From positions 16,225,001 through 16,289,000 of the forward strand of contig CM032128.1 of NCBI GenBank assembly GCA_018894105.1: DNA of 64,000 bases. The letters are read 5' to 3'. Within the stretch, counting starts at the first letter, position 1. Every line of letters begins with the position of its first letter. The translations under genes were made by a program, and so were the position numbers. Below the pieces are notes generated by a model. The model was given only the letters and a program-made list of their open reading frames with translations. It was not told where the DNA came from and ran no database searches. This DNA is from Jacaranda mimosifolia (taxonomy: Eukaryota > Streptophyta > Magnoliopsida > Lamiales > Bignoniaceae). Shown piece after piece: positions 46,133-58,747 of this stretch.

Positions 46133-49100
46133 TGATATGAGCACTAGAGGGCAAGATGTTCTTTTCAGCATTGGGGGGCAAAATGGATATTGCAATATGC
46201 TAGTACAACTATCATAAGAGCAAGAGCAAAGAGGCTGAGAGATTGCTTTGCAAATTTGGCTAAATCATTTGTTGAGGAGATGCATCAAGAATGGATTAGG
46301 GAAGAGAAGAAAAAGAATGAAGTTGGACAACCTATCACCTTGTGCTTCGCATATAATGTCACGATCCCAAATGTATGAACCCGATTTGTCTTCTATAAGA
46401 AATAGAGCATGTAAAATGTACATCCAACTTCAACCTAATATTGTTTTTCAAATGCACATACCATTACAAGTAAGAATTATATGATTTTGTTTATCTTAAG
46501 CTATTAATACATTTTGGCTGGTCTTATTTGAAACATGATATGATAACAAAGCCAATCTTTACAGAATATAAAACCTATGGTGGACCATCATCTCCTATAC
46601 AACCAAAGCTAGTGAAAGATCTATTCTAATATTCATATATTTGATCCCTACATTGTGCCAAAGTCCTTGCCCTGCTTCTCACCTTTTGTTCCTAAAGGAA
46701 TTGAAATAGATAAAGATATAAGTTGCAAATACAACTTAGTGAGGCCAGTGTCTGTGTGCATATGTTTTCCAACCTGAATACTAGTTGGCTTATTATTATA
46801 TTATGCATGCAATGACAAGTATGATAGTGAATAAATCATTTAACAAGGTATGATACAACTAAAGATTGTTGATGTCATTACCCTTATCTCGCTGACCATA
46901 TTTACTCAATCACTCTAGATAAGGCGCGACCTTGCCATCAGTAGACATGCCCAAGATCATGCTAATCCTACGATCCCTTCTCACCATGATAGCTCCAGTT
47001 ATGCATTTATGGGGAATAGCCCATGAGGCACATATCTTACTCGACAAGCCCAATGCCGTCCGAATATTTTGTGCCACTCTCATGCCGAATGAGCCCAATT
47101 ACAACAATTTCACAACACGGTGCGTTAAACACGATATTAAAGTCAAGCTGTCAAAGTGAGATAAAGCACTACACCTCATGAGATGGACTAGCATATTCAT
47201 GTCGATGCACCTTTCAATTATCTAGGCATACCATATTGTATGCAAAATAACATAATGATTAGTAAAAGATAATGATGTGAATATGCTTTTCTTTTCTCTC
47301 TCTCTCTTTCTCTCTTTTCTCATTTTCATAATAATCATTTTTCATTCATCTTGATGGGAATAATTATCTTATTTCTTCAAGTTACGACACTCACTGTGCT
47401 TTCCTAAGTGTGGTGTTTCTAGATAAGGTAAATGGTTATGCGAGCTGCCTGCCTAAAATAAATACTAGAATTTAATGTAGAGTTCAACCAATATACTTTA
47501 GTTAGTGAAATCTATGTACTAAGGGCAATAAGTAATGAATCCTAAAGTATAATGGATATCCAAGCCTTAACTAAGAAGTATTTCGTCAACTATATCATCC
47601 CTTAACTCTTTTCCTTCCCATTTTACATTCCACTTCCTAAATCTCTTTTATTATTTTTTTTCTATACTTCTTCCATATAATTCATTGTTCTATATATATG
47701 AAACATACTCAATAATAGGATATTTTGGTTCTTATTTACATATGTAACTCTAACTCTCATCTTCAACCAACTAAAGTATTCTAATCAAGTACTTCTTCAA
47801 TTTTTCCTCTATAGTTCTTCCAACTTATCATTTAGTAGTTCAAAAATTATATCAATTAACATTATGTGATGATTAGGTTTAATACAGCCATAACACTTCC
47901 ACCTTGATACCAATTTCAAAGTCCAAAAGTTAACTATAGAAATATGATTTTCTCAATTTAATTCTAAACCATCTAGGCCTGAATTAAATCCCTCTATTTT
48001 TGAACGTTCTTACATATTTATAGCCATAATTTTCAGAAAAATAAGACCTATATAAGTCCAAACCTCATTAACCCTTGCACTTGCCAAGCTATCTTAAGTT
48101 TATGTCCAACTCTAATTGGTGTTTACCAAATTAAGCACAAAAAATCATACATGATTTAAACCATAATCTAAATATATATGCTATAATAAACACATATAAT
48201 TCCAAATAAACCACTTTAAATGGTTAAAGAGTGCTACCTTTTGAAAGCAAGAGTTGGGTTCTACTTTTTTTCTCTATTCTAGCTTGCTCTTTCTCTTTTC
48301 TCTTTCCTATTTCTCCCTTTTTCTTTTTTTCCATTTTTTCCCACCTAAATATCCCAATTTTGCTAATAATGAAGGGAGAAGTACCTTTAAGGGTTAAGGT
48401 TAGACTTGGTCAAAATATGTGGCTTCACCCCAACTTGCCACCTATCATATTTAAGTTATTTACTTTTTGGTATTTTGTTTTAACTCCTTGAATTGGGACA
48501 ATTTTATTTGTTAAAATAAAATAGAAGGTTGAATTTTAGCTAATTATTCCAAAGTTCTACACAAATTTTAGAATTCCCCTTTTGCCCTTCAATTAGTTTA
48601 GATTCAAGAATCTTGTATCTATAGATGACAAGTTCACTTCAAATTTCTAAAATAAAGAATTCTTTTGTGAATAGTGTCATAACAAAATAAAGATAAAAAT
48701 AACCATGAATCTAGAGTAAATATTAGACTTTTAAAAGAATTGGTGGTATAGTTGTATTCCTAGGTTCTTACATATAAGGTTTGAAAAGACCCCAAGAAGT
48801 CCCAAACATGTGGAACTCATGGAGAAAACAAGAAGCTCGGACCAAGGAAAAATCTTATTCCTAATTGTATTTGGGCTTGGATTATTACCCGTAGGCTTGG
48901 TCTATATCTTATTTTAATTAGGGCTTGCAAGGAGAGTATAAATACTCCCTTAAAAATGTGTATGGCAGATTTTGATGAATATTGATTTATTTTCTGCATT
49001 TTCTCTAAAGAAAAACCACTACTTTACTTATTGCATCAAGAAATTGAATAGGTTATTTCAAGGTACTAATTCCTTCTAGTGTTTATTCAATTTATAATTT

Positions 49101-49205
49101 TTATATGAGTGGTTCAATAGGGATGATTTTTATTTTAGGGTTTGTTCAATATCAATTTGTGCGTTTGGTGTTTCAGGAACAATATATCCTTATAGTTCTA
49201 CATCA
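46133..49205 (+). repeat. Family G solo LTR inserted in the copia LTR
   Basis: Starts TGATATGAGCACTAG and ends TTCTACATCA, flanked by AATAA (46128-46132) and AATAT (49206-49210), a 4-of-5 target duplication. Its own sequence is about 650 bp; the rest is the family T LTR at 46357-48772. The TATA palindrome is at 48932-48949. No internal gypsy sequence is present, as expected of a solo LTR formed by LTR-LTR recombination. Confidence 0.88.
46357..48772 (-). repeat. Family T solo LTR inside the family G solo LTR
   Basis: 2416 bp, read on the minus strand as TGTAAGAACCTAGG to TTTGGGATCGTGACA. A perfect 5-bp duplication TATAA lies at 46352-46356 and 48773-48777. It matches 12612-14994 throughout. 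The empty site GTGTATAAGGCTTG is seen in the element B 5' LTR near 19420-19433. The long length and end sequences suggest a Tekay/Del-type chromovirus LTR, without proof. Confidence 0.92.
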
Positions 49206-50350
49206 AATATAAGTTCACTAAAGAATCACTTAGAGAATCTATAAGGTAGTTTAAGTGGCTTGAGTGTAATAGAAAATTGTCTAGTTTATGATAGTACATG
49301 TAATCATTGACTTGAGGTTCCACAGTAACCTTATACTTAGATCCTTATATATTACTTTTGTCCTAACCACTTCACGGGTTACTTGAAGCTTAGATGGGGT
49401 ACAAACTACCTATATGTGGAGGTTGGTGAGTTTCAACAAGTAATTGTTTTCCCATCATGATGAACGAGTTGGTCTTCTATGTATTCTATAATGACCGATT
49501 TTGAGAAATCTAGGTGCAATGTAATATTGTGATTTGGAGAAGGAGTTTTCCAAAGTTAATAGATATATAGTTATCGAGGCTATTAGGGAACTAACAAATA
49601 TCTTGATCTAGGCCTCTTTTAGGAGACAAAAAATGGAAGGACCGTATTTTCATGATAATCGTAAGTAGAAAGGTTCACACGAATTAAATCATCCAATTTG
49701 TTGGACTCCATAGGCTTGTACAATACGTCGACTGTGGAGATTGAGAACTCTTCAATTGATAGATATTAATTGAAAAGTACTTAGTTTAAAGAAGTTTAGG
49801 CTAATCAAAATATTTGACATTTAATAAATCTCAAAGAGTTGCAAGCCCATGTCTAATTGATTGATGAATCTAATAGTGGGCTTGGAGACACAAAAGCCTT
49901 TAGGCACTTTAGTAGGCTTGGAGAAATTACCTAAGTAGTTAGATAATTAAATTGGTTAAGATTGAAAGAGACTAATCGGGTAATTCAAAATTGATTACAA
50001 TGGCTTGATATTAACTTAAGGGGTTAAATTATTCAATTAATTTAAAGGGTTAAGCTAGACCAATTAAATTAAAGTGTTAATTTAATTGGGCCATGTGAAA
50101 GTTTAATTAGTCTTGTCAACTTAAAGAGTTAAGTTGCATCAATTAAATTAAAGAGTTGGTTTAATTGATATTAGAGAGTCATGTTTTTTAGGAAAATATT
50201 TAAATAGAAGAGTCCATTTAAAATTTGACAATTAAAATAGAGATTTTAATTAGTACTTAGATTAAAATCCTACTTAAGAGACACTAGATTAGCCAGCACT
50301 CTGAGATGAAAGAAGGACAAGGTAAGAAACCCAAGAGTTAGTTTTCTTTC

Positions 50351-52779
50351 TCTTACAGTCCATCCATCTCATCTCATGCAAGATGAAGCAGCTAAAGAAA
50401 GGAATTTAGGATTGATGAAAATCGCATTCATGCCCAGCAGAGGACGCTCTTTATGCTCTCAAAGCAACCGTGAGGTTATGTAATGTGTCTTGCAGCCCTT
50501 TAGCCTTTTGAAGAAGTGACCTCTTTCTAATTCCAACTGTCTTGCCATCCTTTCTTAGGTTGCTATTAAGTTCTCTTATCCTTCACCTTGCATGCAAAGA
50601 CTAGCCCTAAATACCCAAGGATGAGACTTTAGATGGTTGAACATGACGAGAAAAGAAATGAAAACCTCCCTTATCCCAGATGGTTGATAATAATAACTAA
50701 CTCTTCTTTCTGCAACTCAATTTCATAACACCTCTAGGGAAAAACAGAAGGGGTGAAATGGTCTTTCGTCCCAGCTTTGGACAGGCATAGTAACAGTAGA
50801 ACTTTTCTTTGTGGTAAAGTTTATTAGTTTGCCTCTTACCTTCCTTTTCCACCTTTTTGGTGACTAAATATGGGTGTCCAAAAAGACAAGAAAATTACAA
50901 GTTTGTGTAAATCCATACCCATCATATCACCTAAAAAAGTAAAGAATATAACCCAAATTGAGCCTGTTGATATGTGCACATAAACATTTCCTTCTCTTTA
51001 GGTATGAAAACAATCAATCATCCAACTCTAACTCTGGAAGTGGATCTTTGCTACTCGTAACCGACTTAGGAGCATCACTGGGGAGTCCACCTAAAAAATA
51101 ATTTGCCTATAGCCTAAAGATCGGGTAAGTTCAAAACTATGTTTTACATCCAAAAATTCTACTTTCACAAAAGTACAAATGTGCACTCTCGAAGCAAAAC
51201 AAGCTAGTACACTTGATACTAATTACACAACAGACCATCACTACTAAGCCATGGTCCCCTTTGCTACACCATTGATATGAACTTTGATCTGTTGTGTGGT
51301 ATGCAATCCGTCGTTAGCTAAACAAATCATTGTTCTTTTCCTAACATAAAAATTTGGCTTCACTTCAATTCTTTAGATAGTTTGATTTATGGAATGCGTT
51401 AAATCGTGGAAATATGGGAAGCATAGATTTCTTACTAAAAGAAACTCGATGATATGGAATTCATGAGACTGCTCTTTATGATCTTATATATATTTGGATA
51501 AAGTTGGATTTAGTGGTCTTTTTGCATATGTGAGAGTTGGATTAATTGAGGGTACAGAGCCGATGTTGTAGTATACCATTGCTAACCTAACTCTTCTAGA
51601 GAACCATCTTGTGGATTTCAAAGTCACATGCATCTGATCTAGATTCTTCCTTTCCAAATCCCTAATGCCTATCATTCAAACTTTATATATAGGGACATAC
51701 ATAAAGGGGCAGAAATAGAAGACATTAGATGAGACATAATTGATTGATAACAAAATGGTTTTCTCAATAAAATCAATCGAATGGAGATTGAAGGGTCTCA
51801 GCTGCTTTATCTGCTCTTAGGCTCGATCTCTTCTCCTACTGTGCCAACGTGGGCATTCTAAGCATTTCTTTCCTTTTTCTCTTCTTAGGTTGTCCATTCT
51901 TCCTTGAAAGGAATCTTCAAATTTTATAATCTATCTTTTGCTACGGGCATCTTCTCTAAAAAGTTTACTTAGTTGGTCTTTCTATATTAATTTTATATTA
52001 TGCCAAGATATTTTGCTGGTCAAATTCAAAGTTGCAGAACTTTTGGTCTCAAATTTCAATGTTAATCTTACCCGGAATAAAGGATTCAGATGTTTATCTC
52101 TGTAAAGTTATCTCATTGAAGGTGATATACTTACTTTTACATCAAATCATTTATTAGTTTTGAATCACTAGTGTATCAAATAATCAATTGTGACTTTTGA
52201 GAGTCTTGTAGAAATTTTCATCTTGCATCATTGGCAAAAGTATATTGGGATAGTTGTCTAGTGCACTATTTGTATGGTTAATTTAGAAGTCCTGTAGAAT
52301 TAACAATGTTCTTTTGTGAATAAACATTAGTCGAACTTCTTACCTTATCCCTGGGATAAGTTGATATGGATTTCCTAAATTAATTAATCTATTACGTCAC
52401 TTTTTCTTCTAGAATATTAGCCTAAACCTTTGCCTTTCATTGTTATATTTTAAATTGGACTACAAATGGTTCTATAGCCTTAAAAAAGTTTCACTGTTAA
52501 AATTAGATTAAAACTGGCATCTAGCATCACATTAATAGTGAACTTCTTATATTGAAGAAGTTAAATGGAAGTTTCATTAGTTGAATATATACTATTGAAT
52601 GTGTTGATTCTTTTTTGTTTCGGTCTTCCGTATGTTTGAGGAAATGTAGTCTCTATCTACAATTAACTTATGGGGATGTGCTCCCATTGATATCTTTTAA
52701 TCCACTAGGTTGCCTATTCTAAAATAGTTTATTTATATATTTATACACAAGAATTTAGAATTACATTCACTTATTAATA
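50351..52779. other. No gene or element recognised
   Basis: Moderately AT-rich. Short frames on the minus strand, for example 51675-51484, give no known protein. No terminal repeats or target duplications were found. It could hold the decayed right end of the copia LTR at its start. Confidence 0.4.
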
Positions 52780-53222
52780 TAGGTGCAACCAAGTCGAGTC
52801 GAGTCGAGGTTGGGCAAAATTTTTGAGCTCGAGCTCAAGCTTGAAATATATATTGATGAGCGTAAAATTTTAAAAGCTCAAGCTCAGCTAGAAAAAATTT
52901 CGGGCTTAGTTCGGCTTGGCTCGACAAGGCTCGAATTGACAAATAAATTATAAAAAACTGCAAACTCGAGCTTGAGTTTGAGCTCGAACACAAAAGAAAA
53001 AATAGTAATATAATATATATTTATTAATAAAATAAAAAATAATATTTAATTATATACTGGCTCACGAGCCTCGAGCCTAGATACTGATGGCTTGAGATCG
53101 ACTCAAATTAGAGCTCTAGCTTGATTCAGCTTGACTCGAGTTCGAACTGTTTAAGCTCAAGTCGAGCTAGCTTGAGCTCCGCTCATGAAGCTCGTGAGAT
53201 GGCTCAACTTATTTGCACCCCT
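52780..53222. mobile_element. MITE-like element rich in GCTCGAG motifs
   Basis: 443 bp. The left end is TAGGTGCAACCAAGT; the right end, inverted, is TAGGGGTGCAAATAAGT. The interior is full of CTCGAGCT, GAGCTCGAGC and GCTTGAGCTC motifs, a composition and end type I know from abundant plant MITEs usually assigned to the hAT group. I could not see an 8-bp target duplication. It codes for nothing. Confidence 0.65.
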
Positions 53223-53354
53223 AATTGTTAATTCCTTGTTACATATGGTTTTAATCATCTGGATTGGTAATTCCATTAATTATACTTGGATAATTTTTGG
53301 TCAGTCTTAATTGTGAGTGGTTCTTTTTCAAACTAAAAAATTGGTGATTCCGTA
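53223..53354. other. Unassigned spacer
   Basis: AT-rich sequence between the MITE-like element and the first family G LTR remnant of element D. Confidence 0.5.
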
Positions 53355-53508
53355 TAATGAGAAACGCCAAGGATATATTGATCCCGAAACCCCCAAAACA
53401 CAATTTGATATTGAACAAATCCTAGAATGAAAACCCTCCCTATTGAACCCCTAAGATACTAGATCTAAGAAATTCAAATAATTGGGACAAGCAAAGTATT
53501 GATTTTTC
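53355..53508 (-). repeat. Family G LTR remnant
   Basis: About 135 bp of the LTR end (GCCAAGGATATATTGATCCC), a deletion of roughly 100 bp, then a short later LTR piece (CAAGCAAAGTATTGATTTTTC). It is joined directly to gag sequence. Confidence 0.75.
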
Positions 53509-54305
53509 TTATTCTTGTTCCTTGATGTATTCAGTCCCTTCTCCTTGGACCCAAGCCTCCATCTCTGTTTTTTTCATCACATGCTTGCCATATTGAACCC
53601 CATTTTGAGTTGGAATTCAGAATTGCTTTAGCAACTCTCTTTGCTTTTGTTGTTTCTCTGCCTTCGTAGTCATACTCACACAACATCAACAATTTCTCTA
53701 TTCGAACCATTTATAAATCTAACCATTGTTACTTTTGTATCCTCCTCCATATTGGCTTTAATCATCAATATCTCCATCTTCTTATGGTAGTTCTCAACTG
53801 ACTTAGACCCTTAAATGAGTCTTTATAGTTTTTGGTATATCTCCCTGTAATAATAAGATGGAAATATTTTCTTCATAATGGCCTTCATATCTACTCAAAT
53901 CTCAATAGGTCTCTCTCCATTGCTCCTCCTAGATTGAACTAGTCAATTCCACCAAACTAATACATAGTCAATGAATTCAACTGCTGCTAGTCTCCCTTTC
54001 TTCTCTTCAGAGTCATTATGGGAATCAAAGATCAACTCCACATTTCTCTTCCACTTCAAGTATGCTTTAGCATCATTTCTATCTTTAAGTGGCGGAATTT
54101 TCATCTTGATGGCATTTAAATTGCTATCCCTTATAACTTTGAATCTAGCCTCATACCCTCTATTCTTAGTCGAAGTACTATCATCAAAATCATTCTCAAA
54201 CATCTCTTGATTAAACCTATATGAGGCCTATTTTGTCTACATTCCTAGAAATATTCTGTGCCACTTCCTTTCTCCACTCATCCATCTCATCAAGCCTACT
54301 ATGCA
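53509..54305 (-). pseudogene. Family G gag fragment, minus strand
   Basis: Longest open part 54203-53943 (MFENDFDDSTSTKNRGYEA, MKIPPLKDRNDAKAYLKWKR, DYVLVWWN). Its start (RLDEMDEWRKEVAQN) lies near 54290. It ends in the hinge after gag, before the zinc knuckle. Stops and a shift occur beyond 53943. It faces the plus-strand gag copy that begins at 54306. Confidence 0.85.
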
Positions 54306-55400
54306 TGTTGTTTTGCTAACACTTGTTGTAGGGTTTTTTCTTTAAATGAGTACTATTCTTTCAAGGAGTGAGAGTAAGGAACCCTATAATGAGGAAGCCA
54401 ATATGACACCAGATGTGAAGGTGATGTACATGACATTTACTAGTTAATTTCAAAACTTGAATAGTAGGCTTGATGAGATGGATGAGTGGAGAAAGGAGGT
54501 GGCACATAGTATTTCTGAGAATAGTAGATGAAATAGGCCTCTATATAGGTTTAATCAAGAGATGTTTAGGGAGGAGTTTGGTGATAGTAGTTTAGTTAAA
54601 ATAGAGGGGTTGAAGCCAGATTTGAAGGAGGATAGCAATTTAAATGCCATCAAGATAAAAATTCTACCATTTAAAGATCGAAATGATGTTAAAGTAAACT
54701 TGGAGTAGGAGAAAAAAGTGGAGTTGATCTTTGACTGCCATAACGACTCTGAAGAGAAGAAAGTGAGACTAGCAGCAGTTGAATTCACTGACTATACATT
54801 AGTTTGGTGGGATAAATTAGTGCAGTCTATGAGGAGGAATAGTGAAAGACCCATTGAGAGTTGGGCAGATATGAAGGGCATTCTGAAGAAAATATTTGTT
54901 CTATCTTACTATTATAAGGAAATACCCCAAAAACTATAAAGACTCATTCAAGGGTCTAAGTCCGTTAAGGACTACTATAAGAAGATGATGTTCATGATTA
55001 AGGCCAATATAGAGAAGGATAGAGAAGTGACAATTGCTAGATTTATTAGTGATTTGAATAGAGAAATTGCTGATATTGTGTACCTACAACATTATAGGGA
55101 GATGGAAGATTTGGTAAGTATGGCTATGAAGGTAGAGAAACAACAAAAGCAAAGAGGTATAGCCAAGGCATTTTAGAATTCCAACTCAAAATGGGGTTCA
55201 AAATGGATATGATGAGGAGAAGAGAGATGGGGGCTAAGGTTCCAAGGAGAAGGGCCGGATGCATCAAGTAACAAGGATAAGAAGTCCATTCCACAAAACA
55301 ATACTTCTAATTCTTCTTCTTCTACTACTACTTCTAGACATAAGGATATTAAGTGCTTTAAATGTCAAGCTTCAGGTCATTATGCATCTGAATGTCCAAA
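54306..55400 (+). pseudogene. Family G gag, plus strand, with zinc knuckle
   Basis: ATG at about 54344 (MSTILSRSESKEP). The gag core lies at 54718-54939 (MELIFDCHNDSEEKKVRL, DYTLVWWDKLVQS) and 54985-55176 (DREVTIARFISDLNREIADI, VEKQQKQRG). The zinc knuckle CFKCQASGHYASEC at 55354-55395 is intact. Stops occur near 54448, 54708, 54940 and 55175, so no complete Gag. Confidence 0.87.
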
Positions 55401-56446
55401 TAAAAGATACGTGATTCTTATGGGTAGTGAAATTATATCTGAGTTTGCAATAAGTCTGATGGTAGTAATAATAATATGCCACTTTTAGAGGATGTTACTA
55501 GTAATGAAGATCATATTGAATATGATATTCAGGTGAATCTCTTGTTGCTAGGCATGCATTGAACTTGAATGTTAAGGAGAAGAGCTTTGAAAAAAGAGAA
55601 AATATATTTCACATCAAATGCTTGATAAGTAGGTGGTAAGGTGTGTAGTTTAATAGTTGATGGGGGTAGTTGTGGTAATGTGGCTAGGTTGAGCAGTTGG
55701 GGTTGAAGTGTGATAAACACCTAATCCATATAGGCTACAATGGTTGAATGATAGTAGAGAGGTACAAGTTACTAGGTAGGTTGTGGTAGCTTTTACTATT
55801 GAGAGATATAATGATGAGGTGGTTTGTGATGTAGTACACATACAGGTTGGCCATATATTGTTAGGTAGGCTATGGTAATTTGATAGACGTGCAATGTATG
55901 ATAGATACAAGAATAGATATTCCTTTGAGCATAATGGACAAAAAGTCACTCTTGCTCCTCTATCACCCAAGGAAGTTTACCTTGACCAAATTGAACTTCA
56001 ATAATCTTCTTGCGAGAGTTCGGATAGTGAGGTTAAAAAGAATAATGATAGAAAAGAGGCCATAAGAGAAAAGAATAAAGATAAAGGCCTAATGGTAAGT
56101 GACTGCACGAGTGCAGACAAGAAAGAGGGGTGTACAGGAAGAAGTTAGTTAGTGAAAAGAGCGAAAAGAATGAGAAAAGTGAAGGGAGGAAAAGAAAGAG
56201 TTAGTGAATAGTGAAAAAGTTGAGAAAAAAATAATATTTCTATGCAAAAAAGAGAGACTTAAAGGTATAAGGAGGTTTTATTATCTGATATTAGCCTTAA
56301 CCTTAATTTGCGTTATGTTTTTGTCTCTTTATTGCAGGAGTTTGATGATGTATTCCCTAATGAGATGCCCACAGGTTTACCATTGTTTAGAGCAATTGAG
56401 CATCGAATCGACTTTATACTTGGATCTCAAATTTCTAACTGACTAG
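55401..56446 (+). pseudogene. Family G protease and linker, then truncated reverse transcriptase lead-in
   Basis: The protease active-site region near 55650-55680 reads LIVDGGSCGNVAR, the family form with D-G-G-S kept, but frame changes surround it. The purine-rich linker spans about 56010-56260. FDDVFPNEMPTGLPLFRAIEH (about 56341) is the reverse transcriptase lead-in. The sequence then jumps at about 56450 to RNase H. Confidence 0.75.
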
Positions 56447-57884
56447 CCTGATTTAATAAGACTTTTGAGATTGAGTGTAATGCATTTGGGATTGGAATTG
56501 GCGCTGTTTTAATACAAGAAAAATGTTTAATTGCATACTTTAGTGAAAAGTTGAGTGGTGCCTAGCTTGGACATCCACTTATGATAAAAAATTATATACC
56601 TTAGTTCAGGCATTGGATGTTTGGCAACATTACTCGCTTCCTAAAGAATTTGTTATACGTGCTGATCATGAATCTTTGAAGCATTTAAAGGACCAAGGAA
56701 AATTGAATAAAAGGCATGCTAAGTGGGTAGAATTTATTGAGGCTTTTCCATATGTGATTTGCTATAAGCAGGGAAAGGAAAACATTGTTACTGATACATT
56801 GGCAAGGAGATATGCTTTAATCACTACAGTTACATCTAAGTTGTTAGGATTTGAGCAATTTAAAGATATATATGTAACTAATGTTGACTTTGCTAACTTG
56901 TAGATTACATGTGAGCATGGTGCATTTAATAAACTCTATAGATATGAAGGTTTTCTATTTCATGGTAATAGAATTTGTTCTTACTTGTTCTATGTGTAAG
57001 TTGCTGGTTAGGGAATCACATTGTGGTGGATTGATGAGTCATTTTGGTGTGCATAAGACTTTGGATGTTTTGAGTGAGCATTTCTATTAGCTTGGTTGAG
57101 AAAAGATGTTGAGAAAGTGTGTTCTAAATGTAATGCATGTAAACAGGCTAATTCTAAGTCTATGCCTCATGGATTGTATACACCCTTACCTATTCCTATT
57201 GCTACACCTTGGGTTGATATTTTTATGGATTTTGTGCTTAATTTTCCTAGAACTAGGAAGGGCAGAGATTGTATATTTGTTGTGGTTGATAGATTCAGTA
57301 AGATGGTACACTTTATTACTTGTCATAAAACTAATGATGCCACTACATTGTTGATTTGTTCTTTAGAGAAGTTGTGAGACTGCATGGTGTCCCTAGATCT
57401 ATTGTTTCTGATAGGGATGTTAAGTTCTTGAGCTATTTTTGGAAGGTTTTGTGGGGTAAGTTAGCTACAAAACTTTTGTATTCTACTACTTGTCATCCAA
57501 AAACTAATGGACAAACTGAAGTGGTAAATAAAACTTTGGGTGCTTTGTTGTGTGCAGTAGGAAAGAATTTAAAAACTTAGGAGGATTGTTTGCCTTTTGT
57601 TGAATTTGCTTGTAATAGGTCAGTATATTCTTCTACAGCTTTTTTTACCTTTTGAAATTGTATATGATTTTAATCCTTTGATTGTTTTGGATTTGGCGCC
57701 TTTGCCTTTAAGTAATATTGCTAACTTAGATAGTGAAAGCAAGGCTAAAAAGGTTAAGACTATATATGAAGGCACGTGAGATGATTAAAAAGAGAAACAG
57801 GTTAACTGCACAAAGAGTGAATAAAGGGAAGAAGTAGCTGATATTTGAACCTGGTGACTGGGTTTAGGTTTATTTGAGAAAGGA
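56447..57884 (+). pseudogene. Family G RNase H and integrase; reverse transcriptase deleted
   Basis: RNase H starts at [19 protein letters not shown] (about 56455), with asparagine in place of the first catalytic aspartate. It continues in frame 56613-56903. Integrase: the zinc domain and first catalytic block lie in 57096-57377 ([28 protein letters not shown]). The second and third acidic blocks lie in 57356-57580 ([31 protein letters not shown]). All three acidic residues are therefore present but split over two frames. It ends at GDWV and HLRKE-like residues at 57884. Confidence 0.87.
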
Positions 57885-58103
57885 CCCTAAGTTTAATTTC
57901 TCAAAATTAGAGTAATCTTGGTTGTATATTCTGCAAATTCAATTTTCTATATTCAATTGGCATTCTTCAAGATAGGAATATACAATAATATTGCAAAAGA
58001 ATCATAAAACCACAGTCATTTCACGATCAGATTTCTTTTTTTATATTTTTTTGGCTGGAAACAAAAACAAGATAAATATTCTCAAGTTGGCTCTGATATC
58101 AAA
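57885..58103 (-). other. Element D leader and primer site
   Basis: Minus-strand primer site TTTGATATCAGAGCCAA (58103-58087), then the family leader running left to about 57885. There it abuts the plus-strand integrase end. Confidence 0.8.
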
Positions 58104-58747
58104 TGATGTGGGAACCCCAAGGATATAATGATCTCGAAACTCTAAACACATATTTTGATACTGAACAAACCATAGAATAAAAACCCTCCCTATTGAACCC
58201 CTAAGATAGTTGATCTTAGAACAAATAATTTAGAATAAGAATTAGAAATTCAATAAACACTAGAAGGAATTAATACCTTGAAACAACGTATTCAATTCTT
58301 ATTGCAACAAGCAACGTCGTGCTTCTTCTTGAGAGAAAAAAGTAGAAAATAAATTAATATTCATAAAAAATCTGCCATACACCTTTTTAAGAGAGTATTT
58401 ATACTCTCATTGCAAACCCTAATTAAAATAAGATATGAACTAAGCCTACAAATAATAATCCAAGCCCAAATCCAATTAGGAATAAGAGTTTGACTTGGTC
58501 ATAACTTCTTTTCTTCATGAGTCCCACACGTTTGGGACATCTTTTGGCTTCCTTAGGCCTTTTAGGCCTTATACACCAAGCAAAAAGTGATGGGCTATCC
58601 AATTTTATTCTTTTGGTTTCTCTTCCTTAGCCCATTCTTGATGCATCTCTTCAACAAATGACTTAGCCAAATTTGCAAAGCAATCTTTCAATCTCTTTTC
58701 TTTTGCTCTTATCATCTTGCCCTCAAGTGCCTCTGATGCTCATATCA
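58104..58747 (-). repeat. Family G 5' LTR of element D
   Basis: 644 bp, TGATGTGGGAACCCC to TGCTCATATCA, with the TATA palindrome intact at 58391-58408. Confidence 0.9.

Larger units (their letters stand above)
45789..50350 (+). repeat. Copia LTR, second copy, split by nested insertions
   Basis: The left part 45789-46132 (TGTTGGGATATTG onward) and the right part 49211 to about 50350 are together co-linear with the LTR at 28996-31206. They are separated only by the 46133-49210 insertion. No RNase H end precedes it and no primer site is seen after it, so it may be a solo LTR. The right limit is uncertain because similarity fades beyond about 50350. Confidence 0.7.
53355..58747. mobile_element. 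Family G element D, scrambled
   Basis: Blocks in order: a minus-strand LTR remnant (53355-53508), minus-strand gag (53509-54305), plus-strand gag, protease, RNase H and integrase (54306-57884), and a minus-strand leader, primer site and 5' LTR (57885-58747). A simple reading is a minus-strand element whose middle was replaced or inverted. A nested second copy followed by deletions is also possible. The flanks (CCGTA left, CTCTT right) do not form a target duplication. Confidence 0.8.
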
